From contig JADJWG010000002.1 in NCBI GenBank assembly GCA_016716475.1, forward strand, positions 806,001-870,000: a stretch of DNA of 64,000 bases. Direction: 5' to 3'. How positions within the stretch are numbered: position 1 is the first letter of the stretch; each line of letters opens with the position of its first letter. The notes under the pieces are model-generated. The model saw only the letters and a program-made list of their open reading frames with translations. It made no database searches and was not told where the DNA came from. The translations under genes and the position numbers were made by a program. Below are positions 42,778 through 51,538 of this stretch, piece after piece. Source of the stretch: Phycisphaerales bacterium (GTDB lineage Bacteria; Planctomycetota; Phycisphaerae; UBA1845; Fen-1342).

Positions 42778-44009
42778 ACCGCATCCGGTCGCGTGATAAT
42801 ACCCCCATGCTGCCGGAACCCCCACCCTTGCATGCAGCGCGCGTGGTCTTCACCGGGCGCCTCGCTACGATCGCTCCGCGCATCGCCCGGCAACTCGTCG
42901 TGGCCGCCGGCGGTCGGGTGCAGGAGAGCGTCTCCCGCCGCACGTCCTGTGTCGTCGTGGGCATGGGGGGCTGGCCGTTGCGTCCTGACGGTCACGTCAG
43001 CGTGCGCTTGCAGCGCGCGGAGACGCTGATCGCTGCTGGGGCCCGCATTCGGATTGTGAGTGAAGCGGAATTCCTGGAGCTGGTTGGCCGTCGGCCGGCG
43101 ACCGCGCGCGGGAAGGCGCGGTATACCGCTGAAGAGATTGCGGCGCAGGTGGGTGTGCCAGAGGAGACGTTGCGCCGCTGGGCGCAACTCAGTCTGCTGC
43201 GCGCGATCGACGGCGGCTATGACTTCCGCGACCTGGTTTCACTGCGGGCGATCGCTGAACTGGTGGGACGCGGTGTGCGGCCGGAAGTGATCGCACGGAG
43301 TCTTGTGGGACTGGCGCGGGTCCTGCCGGAGGTTGAGCGGCCCCTGGCGCAATTGCGAATCGTAATGGATCATCCCGGGCGCCTGCTTGCGGAGCTGGAC
43401 GCCCGCCTTGTTGCCGCAGATGGTCAGTTGTTCCTCAACTTCGATGCCTTGGAAGAAAGTCCACGTCAGATCGCCTTTGATGCCGTCGCGGCTAACGCGA
43501 CGGCCTGGTGTGCCCGGGGGGCCTGGTTGGCGGAGCAGGAGCGCTGGGCCGAGTCGGCCGCGGCCTACGACCAGGCCCGGGCGCTCGATCGACGCAGCGC
43601 TGCGGCCCATTGCGGACTCGGGTTGGCGCGGCGGGAACTGGGACAGCGGGCTGCGGCCGCGGAGGCCTACCGCATGGCGGCGGCCCACGATGCGGAATGT
43701 GTGGAAGCATGGCGGGGATTGGCCGAGATTCGGGCAGAGCAAGGACGCTTGCGCGAGGCGGTGGATGCGTGGTGGCAGGTTCTGCGCTGCGCTTCGCAAG
43801 ATGCGGACGCTCATTTCGACATGGCCGTGTGCCTCGAACAACTCGGCGAACGCGATGCCGCGGCCGAGCACTGGCGCCGCTTCGTGGAGTTGGACCCCGA
43901 TGCCCCGGCTGCGGAGCTGGCGCGCACGTTTTTTCTGAGTTTACCGGTCGATCCTGCCGAGTCCGACAAGCCAGTGGTGTGCCAGCCGAGTGACGCTGAT
44001 CCCGTCTGA
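42774..44009 (+). CDS. BRCT - MerR-like HTH - TPR protein
   Basis: 411 residues from a GTG overlapping the previous stop as GTGA; ATG 42807 (MLPEPPPLHA) is an equally possible start. Residues ~20-105 are a BRCT-like domain (LHAARVVFTGRLATIAP, SVSRRTSCVVVG, IRIVSEAEFLELVG), as in DNA ligase. Residues ~115-185 are a MerR-type helix-turn-helix (RYTAEEIAAQVGVPEETLRR with DFRDLVSLRAIAELVGRGV). The rest is TPR (AAAYDQARALDRRSAAAHCG and WRRFVELDPDAPAA). The domain mix suggests a DNA-linked adaptor. Function unknown. Confidence 0.85.
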   Translation: MNRIRSRDNTPMLPEPPPLHAARVVFTGRLATIAPRIARQLVVAAGGRVQESVSRRTSCVVVGMGGWPLRPDGHVSVRLQRAETLIAAGARIRIVSEAEFLELVGRRPATARGKARYTAEEIAAQVGVPEETLRRWAQLSLLRAIDGGYDFRDLVSLRAIAELVGRGVRPEVIARSLVGLARVLPEVERPLAQLRIVMDHPGRLLAELDARLVAADGQLFLNFDALEESPRQIAFDAVAANATAWCARGAWLAEQERWAESAAAYDQARALDRRSAAAHCGLGLARRELGQRAAAAEAYRMAAAHDAECVEAWRGLAEIRAEQGRLREAVDAWWQVLRCASQDADAHFDMAVCLEQLGERDAAAEHWRRFVELDPDAPAAELARTFFLSLPVDPAESDKPVVCQPSDADPV

Positions 44010-44083
44010 CCGGTGCGTGTTCACTCGCATACCGTGTTCGTACTCACGGCGGGAGTTCCAGTTGGCCTGGGCTAGTGAAGGGG

Positions 44084-44107
44084 GGGCGCCGGCACGCACC
44101 GGCGCCC
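44084..44107. terminator. Strong hairpin between convergent genes
   Basis: GGGCGCCGG (44084-44092) and CCGGCGCCC (44099-44107) form a perfect 9-bp GC stem around a 6-base loop, between the 3' ends of two convergent genes (44009 and 44121). No T-run follows on either strand, so it is a likely but unproven bidirectional terminator. Confidence 0.55.
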
Positions 44108-44120
44108 ACTGGAGATCGAA

Positions 44121-46343
44121 CTACATTCCGCCCTTCAGAATCGCGATGAACGGGCTGATGTCTGCGAAGTTGACAGTACCGTCACCGTTGGTATCGGCAT
44201 TGAGATACTGGCAGTTCGGATAGGCGGCTTCGTACGCGGCCTGGCTCTTGAGCGCCGCGATGAAGGGCGAAATATCGGCGAAGTTCACCAGGCCATCACA
44301 ATTCATGTCACCGGGGAAGAGCAGGTTCGGATTGATCGCGGTGAGTCGAAGTCCGTTCGGTGAGTAACCCACGATCCACACGAGACCGCTTGGCAGCGTT
44401 GGCAAGAGTAGGGGGCTGAACTGGCCGGTGTGCGTCCCGTAGGTCACGATGTCGAAGCTGTCCCCGTGTGCCGGCATGAAGCCGAAGGCCAGACGCACAT
44501 CGAGTTTGCCAGCCAGGTTGGCATGGCCCTGCACCGTCAGGCGATCGTAGGAATCTGGGCTGGTGCCCCAGATGCGGATGCGCAGCTCGGCGGTGGGGGT
44601 GGAGGTGAAGTCGCCATTCACGTGCAACCGACCCGCTGCTAGCGTACTCAGGCACGGCAGCAGGTAAGAATTGTTCTCCAGGTTGCCATGGATGCGGACG
44701 TGATCGGTGCCGGGCGCGCCCGCGTACAACACGCCGTTGTTGACGAGCTTATTGCTGCCAAGCTGGAGCTGGCTGCGCTGTGCCATGGAGAGTGTGCCGC
44801 TGTTCTCGACGCCGTTGGCATATCCGGCGCCCGGAGCGGTCACCGTGCGGTCCGCCGGGATTGCAAGAGTGGCTTGATTGAGGATGCGGCCACACGAGAA
44901 GTCGCCGTAGAGGTTGACGGTCCCCTGGTTGGTGAGCGTGCTGTTGCCCAGGGTCCCGCGGTAGTAGTTGAACGTGCCGTTGTTTGTCAGGTGTCCGCCG
45001 AACGTTCCGCCCTCAGCCGCGGGGGAGCCCATCTGGAACGTGGCGTTATTCGCGAAATTGCATGCGAAAAAGGTACTGGGTGGGAACGCGAGGCGGCCGC
45101 GCAGGCGGGAAGTGTTAAACATCTGGAAAGTGCCGGCGTTGTGGGTGAGTGTGTTGGTACGAATCTCACCGGTATTGGCGAGGTATATGCCCTGTGGGGA
45201 ATCGTTCGTCAAGCTCCCGGCGGTCATCAAGCCGCCACGCTGGCTGTAGTAACCGGTGTGATTGAGGACCTGGCCGAGTACCGTCAGGGTGCCGGCGTTC
45301 GTGCCGAGATTGACGGCGCTGCTACCCGTATCGCTGCCTTTCCAGATTTCGAGGTTGCCCGTGACCGTGCAGGTGCCGCCATCCTGCTCGTACTTACCGA
45401 GCGTCTGCGGACCGACGTAGAGGTTTCCGCCGACATTGAGCACGGCGGGGCCGTCTGCTTCGCTGAGCTTGTACCAGGTCTGCATCGGGTGCGTACCCTG
45501 GCAGCCGATGTTGATCGAGCCCACCGTGTTCACGGTGCCGCCGGTCTGGGTGAAGTAGGCGTCGCCGTTCCAGGCGAGTGAGATGTGGTGGATGTTCAGC
45601 GTGCCCCCCTTCATCAGGTAGGTGCCGACGCCGCCGGTATTCAGGCCCATGATCAGGCCGTTCGTCCCGACCTGGTTAATTTCGCCGCCCAGGTGTTCAA
45701 AGTTGCCCACGTTGCCGTTGCCCAGCACGAATTGGGTGGCAAGCTCAATCCAACCATTACGCAAGTAGTAGTTGCCGAGGGCACTCTGGCCGACATACAA
45801 GCGCTGCAGCTCGGCGCCGCCGCCGTGATGGTCAAAGGTACCGGGCGCTCCATAGCCGACATAGCACAGGTCCCCGACCCAGACCCCGCTGATCGTAGTG
45901 TAGATGGTATTCAGATAGAACAGCCCCGGACCGTTCCCCTGATATCCGATGTAGAGGATGTCGGAAACCCACAGAAACCCTGTGCCTTCAAGCCAGTACC
46001 ACGCCGGGCCCACATTCCCGAGACGCACGGTGTCGGCCTCGAGGATGTTCGCCTGCTGGAAAATTCTGCCGTAGTAGCCGGCGCCGCTGCCGTCGATCGT
46101 CACGACCGGATACTCGCTGCTGCCGGTCCAGTTGTACGTAACAATCTTGTTGGCGTTACTGCTGACGGCGATGCGGGGAGATTCGGTGTTTGTGGGGCAG
46201 TGGCCGAGACTCCAGTTGCCCGAGGTGCTCCAGTTGCCGCCGGTGTGAGGTACGTAGGAGTTGTCGGTGGCGTACGCGGAGTCCACGGACAGAACTGCGA
46301 GTGCGGCGACGAGTAGGGAAACATTCAATCGCTGCGTAGACAT
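44121..46343 (-). CDS. Secreted repeat protein with dockerin-like C-terminus
   Basis: 740 residues from MSTQRLNVSLL (GGAGAA upstream). A signal peptide (LLVAALAVLSVDSAYAT) precedes a long beta-solenoid of Gly/Asn-rich repeats (VGDLCYVGYGAPGTF, YVGQSALGNYYLRNG, VLGNGNVGNFEHLGG, VGPQTLGKYEQDGG; later NNGTFNYYRGTLGNSTLTNQG), as in autotransporter-like passenger domains. The last 60 residues hold two EF-hand-like dockerin repeats (GDMNCDGLVNFADISPFIAA and ADTNGDGTVNFADISPFIAI), a calcium-binding signature common on secreted planctomycete proteins. It is probably a surface or extracellular structural protein. Unlike its neighbours it is rich in Asn, Gly and Tyr. Confidence 0.9.
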   Translation of the reverse strand: MSTQRLNVSLLVAALAVLSVDSAYATDNSYVPHTGGNWSTSGNWSLGHCPTNTESPRIAVSSNANKIVTYNWTGSSEYPVVTIDGSGAGYYGRIFQQANILEADTVRLGNVGPAWYWLEGTGFLWVSDILYIGYQGNGPGLFYLNTIYTTISGVWVGDLCYVGYGAPGTFDHHGGGAELQRLYVGQSALGNYYLRNGWIELATQFVLGNGNVGNFEHLGGEINQVGTNGLIMGLNTGGVGTYLMKGGTLNIHHISLAWNGDAYFTQTGGTVNTVGSINIGCQGTHPMQTWYKLSEADGPAVLNVGGNLYVGPQTLGKYEQDGGTCTVTGNLEIWKGSDTGSSAVNLGTNAGTLTVLGQVLNHTGYYSQRGGLMTAGSLTNDSPQGIYLANTGEIRTNTLTHNAGTFQMFNTSRLRGRLAFPPSTFFACNFANNATFQMGSPAAEGGTFGGHLTNNGTFNYYRGTLGNSTLTNQGTVNLYGDFSCGRILNQATLAIPADRTVTAPGAGYANGVENSGTLSMAQRSQLQLGSNKLVNNGVLYAGAPGTDHVRIHGNLENNSYLLPCLSTLAAGRLHVNGDFTSTPTAELRIRIWGTSPDSYDRLTVQGHANLAGKLDVRLAFGFMPAHGDSFDIVTYGTHTGQFSPLLLPTLPSGLVWIVGYSPNGLRLTAINPNLLFPGDMNCDGLVNFADISPFIAALKSQAAYEAAYPNCQYLNADTNGDGTVNFADISPFIAILKGGM

Positions 46344-47098
46344 GGTGCTTCTCCAGGCCCCGATTCCAATTTGGATTGCTGAAAAGGTGGTTGTGGGTTC
46401 GTGGTAAGAAGAGCGGCATAATCGTGCGCTGCGTGGAGAGCGAGCGAAGTTATGGTGGAAAGCCCACGGTTGGTTCGGACCGGTCATTTTCGCTCAGCCC
46501 CGTTCAAGCAGAAATTGGTTGAGAACGACGTGGTCCGCGCCGCGGCGGGACCGCACACGGTCATTGTACCTGGAGACCGCGATGATTACGACGCGCCTTA
46601 CAGTTTCCATTGCAGTTTCCAGAGCGAAACACTGTGTTGCGGTTACTGAATTAGCGGAGAGAGCGGTGTTGGTAGTGCCGTGAATTGTGCTATTTGATGG
46701 AACTATTCTCATCATCGTCCCGGTGGCCAAACACTCGTATGTCATGCTCGCCAGCGTTAGCAGTGAAAGCAGAACGGCATGTGGGCGGAGTCGCTGGACA
46801 TGGGCAACGGTCCGCAGCGGGGCTTGGTTGTGGGGTCGGAGTGAGTCGAGGACACTCGTTAGTACTGCTTGCGTGAATCCCCGTGGCCCGAGCGGTAGGG
46901 GGGCTGTTCTTCCGCAGGATTGCTGTCGGTCAGCTCTGCCGCTCGAAATGGCACCACCTCACCCAGAAGTGGAAGCGAGCGGGGCGGTTGTCGGGAGCGG
47001 CGCCGGGCGGGGCTGACAGCCAAACGACCGCCGAATATAGTACGCGGCGCCTCTTCGGCAGGCCCGATTAGCTCCGGCGGTATTGGAGTGATTCGTAA
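46344..47098. other. Gene-free stretch between dockerin gene and transaldolase
   Basis: About 750 bp. The only supported element is the transaldolase promoter at 47013-47041. Small open frames exist on both strands but have no ribosome sites and unlike codon use. CCAATTTGG, a 9-base palindrome near 46364, lies just upstream of the dockerin gene and could be an operator; the evidence is weak. I see no tRNA, repeat or mobile element. Confidence 0.5.
47013..47041 (+). promoter_or_regulatory. Transaldolase promoter
   Basis: CTGACA (47013-47018) and TATAGT (47036-47041) are 17 bases apart, close to consensus, and about 57 bases before the transaldolase ATG. GGAG 10 bases before the ATG serves as ribosome site. 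Confidence 0.65.
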
Positions 47099-48214
47099 AT
47101 GAACCGCATTCAACAGATCTCGCTGCTAGGCCAGGCCATTTGGCTCGACTTCATCAGCCGCGATTTGCTGCGTTCCGGGCAGCTTGCGGATCTGGTGCAG
47201 GAGGGTCTTACGGGTGTCACGTCGAATCCCACGATCTTTCAGAAAGCGATTTCGTCCGGCGTGCTGTATGACGACGACATCCGGGCGCTCGCAGCGACCG
47301 GTCGGAAACCGCTCGAAATCTACGAGCACCTCGCTATTGAGGATGTGGGGGGGGCCGCCGATGTGTTGCGGCCGGTATACGAGCGCACGCAGGGACGTGA
47401 CGGCTTTGTGAGCATCGAGGTGAACCCGCACAAAGCCCACGATACGGCGGCGACAATCGAGGAAGCGCGGCGGCTGCACGCGGCGCTGGGCCGGCCGAAC
47501 GTGATGATCAAGGTGCCGGCGACGCCGGCGGGCCTGCCGGCGATCGAGGCCCTGATCGCCGACGGCATTCACGTCAACGTCACATTGATTTTTGCGCTCG
47601 CACGGTACGAGGAGGTAATGGACGCGTATATCCGGGGGCTGCTCGCACGGCGGGCAGCAGGACTGCCGGTGGACCGGGTGGCGTCGGTGGCGTCGTTCTT
47701 TGTGAGTCGGGTGGACACCCTGACGGACAAGGTGCTTGAACACCGGATGCAGCACGGTGAGCCGCACCTGGAGCCGTTGCTGGGTCTGGCAGCGGTGGCG
47801 AACGCGAAGTTGGCCTACGCCCGCTATAAGGCGGTCTTCGGGGGGTTGCGTTTTGAGCCGCTGCGGGCGGCAGGCGCGCGGCCCCAGCGCCCGCTGTGGG
47901 CGAGCACGAGTTCCAAGAACCCGCGCTACGCGGATACCAAGTACGTGGATCCGCTGATCGGCGTGAATACGGTGAACACGGTGCCGCCGCAGACACTCGA
48001 TGCGATCCGTGACCACGCGGTGACAGCGCAGACGATCGAGTATGAACTCGACCAGGCGCAACGCGTGATGCAGGAGCTGGCCGGAATCAAGTGCGACATG
48101 GAATGGGTGACGGCCTGCCTGCTGGAGGAGGGGTTAAAGGCGTTTGTAGACTCCTTCGACCAGTTGCTGGCGGACATCAGCACCAAGCGCGACCGGCTGC
48201 AGGCGGTCGTGTAA
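47099..48214 (+). CDS. tal: Transaldolase
   Basis: 371 residues, the length of the ~365-residue transaldolase subfamily found in actinobacteria and cyanobacteria rather than the 317-residue E. coli TalB. It transfers dihydroxyacetone between sedoheptulose-7-phosphate and glyceraldehyde-3-phosphate. Motifs: GQAIWLDFISRDLL, GVTSNPTIFQKAI, the Schiff-base lysine in NVMIKVPATPAG, VNVTLIFALARYEEV, and ASFFVSRVD with SSKNPRYADTKYVDPLIG. It stands alone, with its own promoter, converging with pepF. Confidence 0.96.
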   Translation: MNRIQQISLLGQAIWLDFISRDLLRSGQLADLVQEGLTGVTSNPTIFQKAISSGVLYDDDIRALAATGRKPLEIYEHLAIEDVGGAADVLRPVYERTQGRDGFVSIEVNPHKAHDTAATIEEARRLHAALGRPNVMIKVPATPAGLPAIEALIADGIHVNVTLIFALARYEEVMDAYIRGLLARRAAGLPVDRVASVASFFVSRVDTLTDKVLEHRMQHGEPHLEPLLGLAAVANAKLAYARYKAVFGGLRFEPLRAAGARPQRPLWASTSSKNPRYADTKYVDPLIGVNTVNTVPPQTLDAIRDHAVTAQTIEYELDQAQRVMQELAGIKCDMEWVTACLLEEGLKAFVDSFDQLLADISTKRDRLQAVV

Positions 48215-48228
48215 AACGACCTGCGGCG

Positions 48229-50118
48229 CTACGGCGCTGCAGACCGGGTCGTTTCCAGCTCATCCAGCAGGCGTTCGAACCGGCGGAGCGCTGCCGTGAT
48301 GTAGGCAGGGGTTGTCAGATCCACACCCGCGCTACGCATGATCTCAAGTGGATACGCCGATGAACCGGCCCGCAGGAATGCGAGGTAGTCCTCGCGCGCG
48401 CCGGGCTCCTCCCGCAGGACGCGCTCCGCGAGCGCGGCGGCTGCACAGTAGGAGGTGGCATACTTGTACACGTAGTGGTTCATGTAGAAGTGCGGGATCC
48501 ACGTCCAGTAGTCCGTGACTTCCGCGTCGCGAGCCAGCTCCGGACCCCAGTAGCGATAGTGGGTTTCGGTGAACAGGGCGCCGATCCGATCGGCCGTCAG
48601 CGGCTCATCGGCGAGGCCGGCCTGGTGCAGGGCATGCTCGAACTCAGCGAACATCACCTGTCGGAACAGCGTGATGCGGGCGTGATCGATCTGCTCGTCG
48701 AGCAGCGCGAGACGATCTGCCTGCGACGTGGCACGGGCAAGCTGGTACTCCTGAAGCAGTAGCTCGTTGAAAATCGCCGCCACCTCGGCCACGAACAGAC
48801 TGTAGTCGCCGTTCACGCGCGGCTGGGTCGTGTGGGTGTAGTAGCTGTGCAGCGAGTGGCCCAATTCGTGCATCAGGATGGACACGTCACGGGCCGTTCC
48901 GTTGTAGTTCACGAGGATATAAGGCGGTGTGTCGTACGACCCCCAGGAGTAGCCGCCCGGGCGTTTGCCCTGCGACTCAAGGGCATCCACCCAACGCTCG
49001 TCAAACGCGCGGCGGGCGAGTGCGACGTACTCTTCGCCCAGCGGTGCCAGCGCTGCCACGATCATCACGACCGCTTCATCGTAGGGAACCAGGCGCGCGC
49101 CACGCTCGAAGAGCGGCTGGTACAGGTCGTAGCTGTGAATCGCGTCGAGTCCCAGGATCTCCCGGCGCAGACGTGTCCAGCGATGCAGCAGGGGCAGATG
49201 TGCGCTGACGGTCTCGACCAGGTGACGATACACCGACTCGGGTAACTGATCGGGAAATTGCGTGGCTGCCAGCGGGGTTGTGAAGCCGCGGGCCCGGGCG
49301 TGGAAGATGTTCGCCTGCACCCCGGCACTCAGGGCGGCGGCAAAGGTGTTCCGCATCGCGCCATAGGTTGCCATCGTCGCCCGAAAGGCCGCCTCCCGCT
49401 CGGTACGGTCGCTGGACCGCATGGCCTGATCGAAGCGGCCGTGGCTGAGTGGTCGCATGCTGCCGTCGGGCAGCGTCATGCTGCGCCACACCAGGTCGGC
49501 ACCGCGGAGCGTGCTGTAGAAATTATAGGGTGCGGCGGTCACACGGCTGGCCATTGCAAGCAATTCTTCCTCGCGTGTAGACAGCTTGTGCGGGCGCTGC
49601 CGTTCGAGATTGTTGAAATAGTGCCGGTACACGGCCAGACCGGCATGCTGCTCAGACCAGCGAACGAGTTCGCCGGCCGGCAGGCGGAGCAGCGTGGGCT
49701 CGATCCAGGCGGTGGCCTCGGCATACGCGACTTGCAGTGCAGCCGCCCGTTGCTTCATGGCCTGGGCGGCCTGGTCGCGCGTGTCCTGATCGGAGAGCTG
49801 GTGGGAATAGACGACCAGCTTGTCGACACGCCAGCGGACCCCCTCGCGCAGTTCGAGCAGGGTGTGCCACTTGTCGAGTTCCGCGACGTTAGTGACAGGA
49901 GTGGCGGCCGAATCCGCAACCGCCGCACGCAGCGCCGCGATCTGCTCTGTGGCGTGACGAAAATCGGTTTCCCACGCGTGCTCATCTGCATAGGTGAGGG
50001 TCAGGTCCCACGTATAACGCGTTGGAATCTCGCTGCGCATCGGTACGCGGTCCTCCGTCGCGCTGACCAGCGCAGTCGGCATCAGCAGGTTCAGCACGGT
50101 GATTGCCAGTAAGCGCAT
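48229..50118 (-). CDS. pepF: Oligoendopeptidase F-type M3 peptidase with signal peptide
   Basis: 629 residues; AGGA lies 8 bases before the ATG. The zinc motif HExxH is in ILMHELGHSLHSYYTHTT, and a downstream third ligand region is in FVAEVAAIFNELLLQEY. PepF-type features include VNYNGTARDVSILMHELGH and RVNGDYSLFVAEVA. It cleaves oligopeptides of about 7-20 residues. Cytoplasmic PepF lacks a leader, but this protein starts MRLLAITVLNLLMPTALVSAT, which looks like a signal peptide. It may therefore act in the periplasm, which would be unusual for the family. Confidence 0.95.
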   Translation of the reverse strand: MRLLAITVLNLLMPTALVSATEDRVPMRSEIPTRYTWDLTLTYADEHAWETDFRHATEQIAALRAAVADSAATPVTNVAELDKWHTLLELREGVRWRVDKLVVYSHQLSDQDTRDQAAQAMKQRAAALQVAYAEATAWIEPTLLRLPAGELVRWSEQHAGLAVYRHYFNNLERQRPHKLSTREEELLAMASRVTAAPYNFYSTLRGADLVWRSMTLPDGSMRPLSHGRFDQAMRSSDRTEREAAFRATMATYGAMRNTFAAALSAGVQANIFHARARGFTTPLAATQFPDQLPESVYRHLVETVSAHLPLLHRWTRLRREILGLDAIHSYDLYQPLFERGARLVPYDEAVVMIVAALAPLGEEYVALARRAFDERWVDALESQGKRPGGYSWGSYDTPPYILVNYNGTARDVSILMHELGHSLHSYYTHTTQPRVNGDYSLFVAEVAAIFNELLLQEYQLARATSQADRLALLDEQIDHARITLFRQVMFAEFEHALHQAGLADEPLTADRIGALFTETHYRYWGPELARDAEVTDYWTWIPHFYMNHYVYKYATSYCAAAALAERVLREEPGAREDYLAFLRAGSSAYPLEIMRSAGVDLTTPAYITAALRRFERLLDELETTRSAAP

Positions 50119-50353
50119 CTGAAGTGTCCTCGCACAGATCGGCCCGATCGTGACGGATGCAGTCTCGCGTGGACACTGTGCAGCGCGCCAGTGCGGAGGT
50201 CAAGTGACGCGTGACGTCAGTGGGTGGCAGTTTCGCTCCGCACCGCTGGTCCGTCGCGGGTTGTGCCCTACAATAGAGACCTGCGAGTGGTGTCCCGTCA
50301 GCGGGCGCCCAACGCCAAGTTCCGTTCGGGCCGCTAATGAAGGAGATTCACGC

Positions 50354-51538
50354 GTGCTTGGAAACAGAACCACGTTCGGCATATGCGCGGCCATGGCCGG
50401 GCTTGGGCTGGTGAACGTCGCGGTTAGGGCCGCAGACGAACCTGGGCGGCGCGTGCCTGAGGGCGTCTGGGTGCGACCGGGATATACGCTGAGCGTGGCG
50501 GAAGCGACGATTCGCGCACCACGATTCATGGCCTTCGGAAACGACGGCACGCTGTACGTATCACTGCCGAACGCCGGCGAGATCAAGGCGTGCCGGGACA
50601 CGACCGGCGATGGTTACTTGGATTGGGTGACGACCTTCGTGCAGGGGCATCGGTCCGTGCATGGACTTTGCTGGCACGAGGGCTGGCTCTGGTTCAGCGA
50701 GAGCGGGGCGATCTTCCGCGCGCAGGATCGTGACGATGACGGCACCGCGGATGTGACAGAACCGATGATTCCGGCCGGGCGCCTGCCGAGCGGTGGCGGA
50801 CACTGGTGGCGATCTCTGCTGATTCATGGCGACCGTCTCTACACCAGTATCGGCGACAGCGGGAACATCAATGATGAGACCGACACGCCGCGGCAGAAGA
50901 TTTGGACCTACGCGCTCGACGGCACCGACGAGCGGCTCTTCTGTTCCGGGCTGCGGAATACGGAAAAGCTGGTGGTGCGCCCAGGCACTGATGAGATTTG
51001 GGGCATGGACCACGGCAGCGATTGGTTCGGTGGTGTGCTGGAGCGCAGAGCGCAGGCCGGCCAGCCCATCACGGATCTGAATCCGCCTGACGAGATGAAC
51101 CGGTACGAGCAGGGGGGGTTCTATGGTCACCCGTTCATCGTCGGGAAACGCATCCCGCGCTACGAATTCATGGACCGGAAAGACATCGTCGAACTGGCCG
51201 CTCGGTCGATTTCGCCGCAGTGGCTGACCGGTGCGCACTGGGCACCCAACGCGATGGTGTTCTACGACGCGGAGCAGTTTCCCGGCGTCCGGGGCAGTGC
51301 GTTCGTCGCTTACCACGGCTCGTGGAATCGCACCGATCCGGCGGGCTACTGTGTCACGCGGGTTCTGTTCGAGGATGGCAAACCCTACGGCGAACAGGTC
51401 TATGTGCGTTTCCTCTCGGCCGAACCGAAGGTGCTCGGCCGGCCTGTGGACTGTGTGGTGGCCCCGGATGGCTCCCTGCTGATCAGCGATGATGGCGGGC
51501 ACCGCATCTACCGGTTGCGCTACACGGGGACCCCATGA
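50354..51538 (+). CDS. Exported beta-propeller dehydrogenase-like protein (glucose/sorbosone dehydrogenase fold)
   Basis: 394 residues from GTG 50354, with AAGGAG 8 bases upstream; the frame is open further upstream without a start context. A signal-like N-terminus is present (TTFGICAAMAGLGLVNVAV). Propeller blades resemble the soluble PQQ glucose dehydrogenase / L-sorbosone dehydrogenase family: PRFMAFGNDGTLYVSLPNAG, VHGLCWHEGWLWFSESG, GLRNTEKLVVRPGTDEIWG, GFYGHPFIVGKRIP, FVAYHGSWNRTDPAGY and VVAPDGSLLISDDGGHRIYR. The downstream gene is a cytochrome c, an expected electron acceptor. The sugar substrate is unknown. Confidence 0.88.
   Translation: MLGNRTTFGICAAMAGLGLVNVAVRAADEPGRRVPEGVWVRPGYTLSVAEATIRAPRFMAFGNDGTLYVSLPNAGEIKACRDTTGDGYLDWVTTFVQGHRSVHGLCWHEGWLWFSESGAIFRAQDRDDDGTADVTEPMIPAGRLPSGGGHWWRSLLIHGDRLYTSIGDSGNINDETDTPRQKIWTYALDGTDERLFCSGLRNTEKLVVRPGTDEIWGMDHGSDWFGGVLERRAQAGQPITDLNPPDEMNRYEQGGFYGHPFIVGKRIPRYEFMDRKDIVELAARSISPQWLTGAHWAPNAMVFYDAEQFPGVRGSAFVAYHGSWNRTDPAGYCVTRVLFEDGKPYGEQVYVRFLSAEPKVLGRPVDCVVAPDGSLLISDDGGHRIYRLRYTGTP

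Noticed and set aside
46452..47016. Small frames in the 750-bp gap before transaldolase
   Set aside because: No ribosome sites, no family resemblance, and codon use unlike neighbouring genes.
50269..50274. TACAAT as the -10 of the propeller-dehydrogenase promoter
   Set aside because: The -10 is good and well placed, but the -35 position matches at only two bases.
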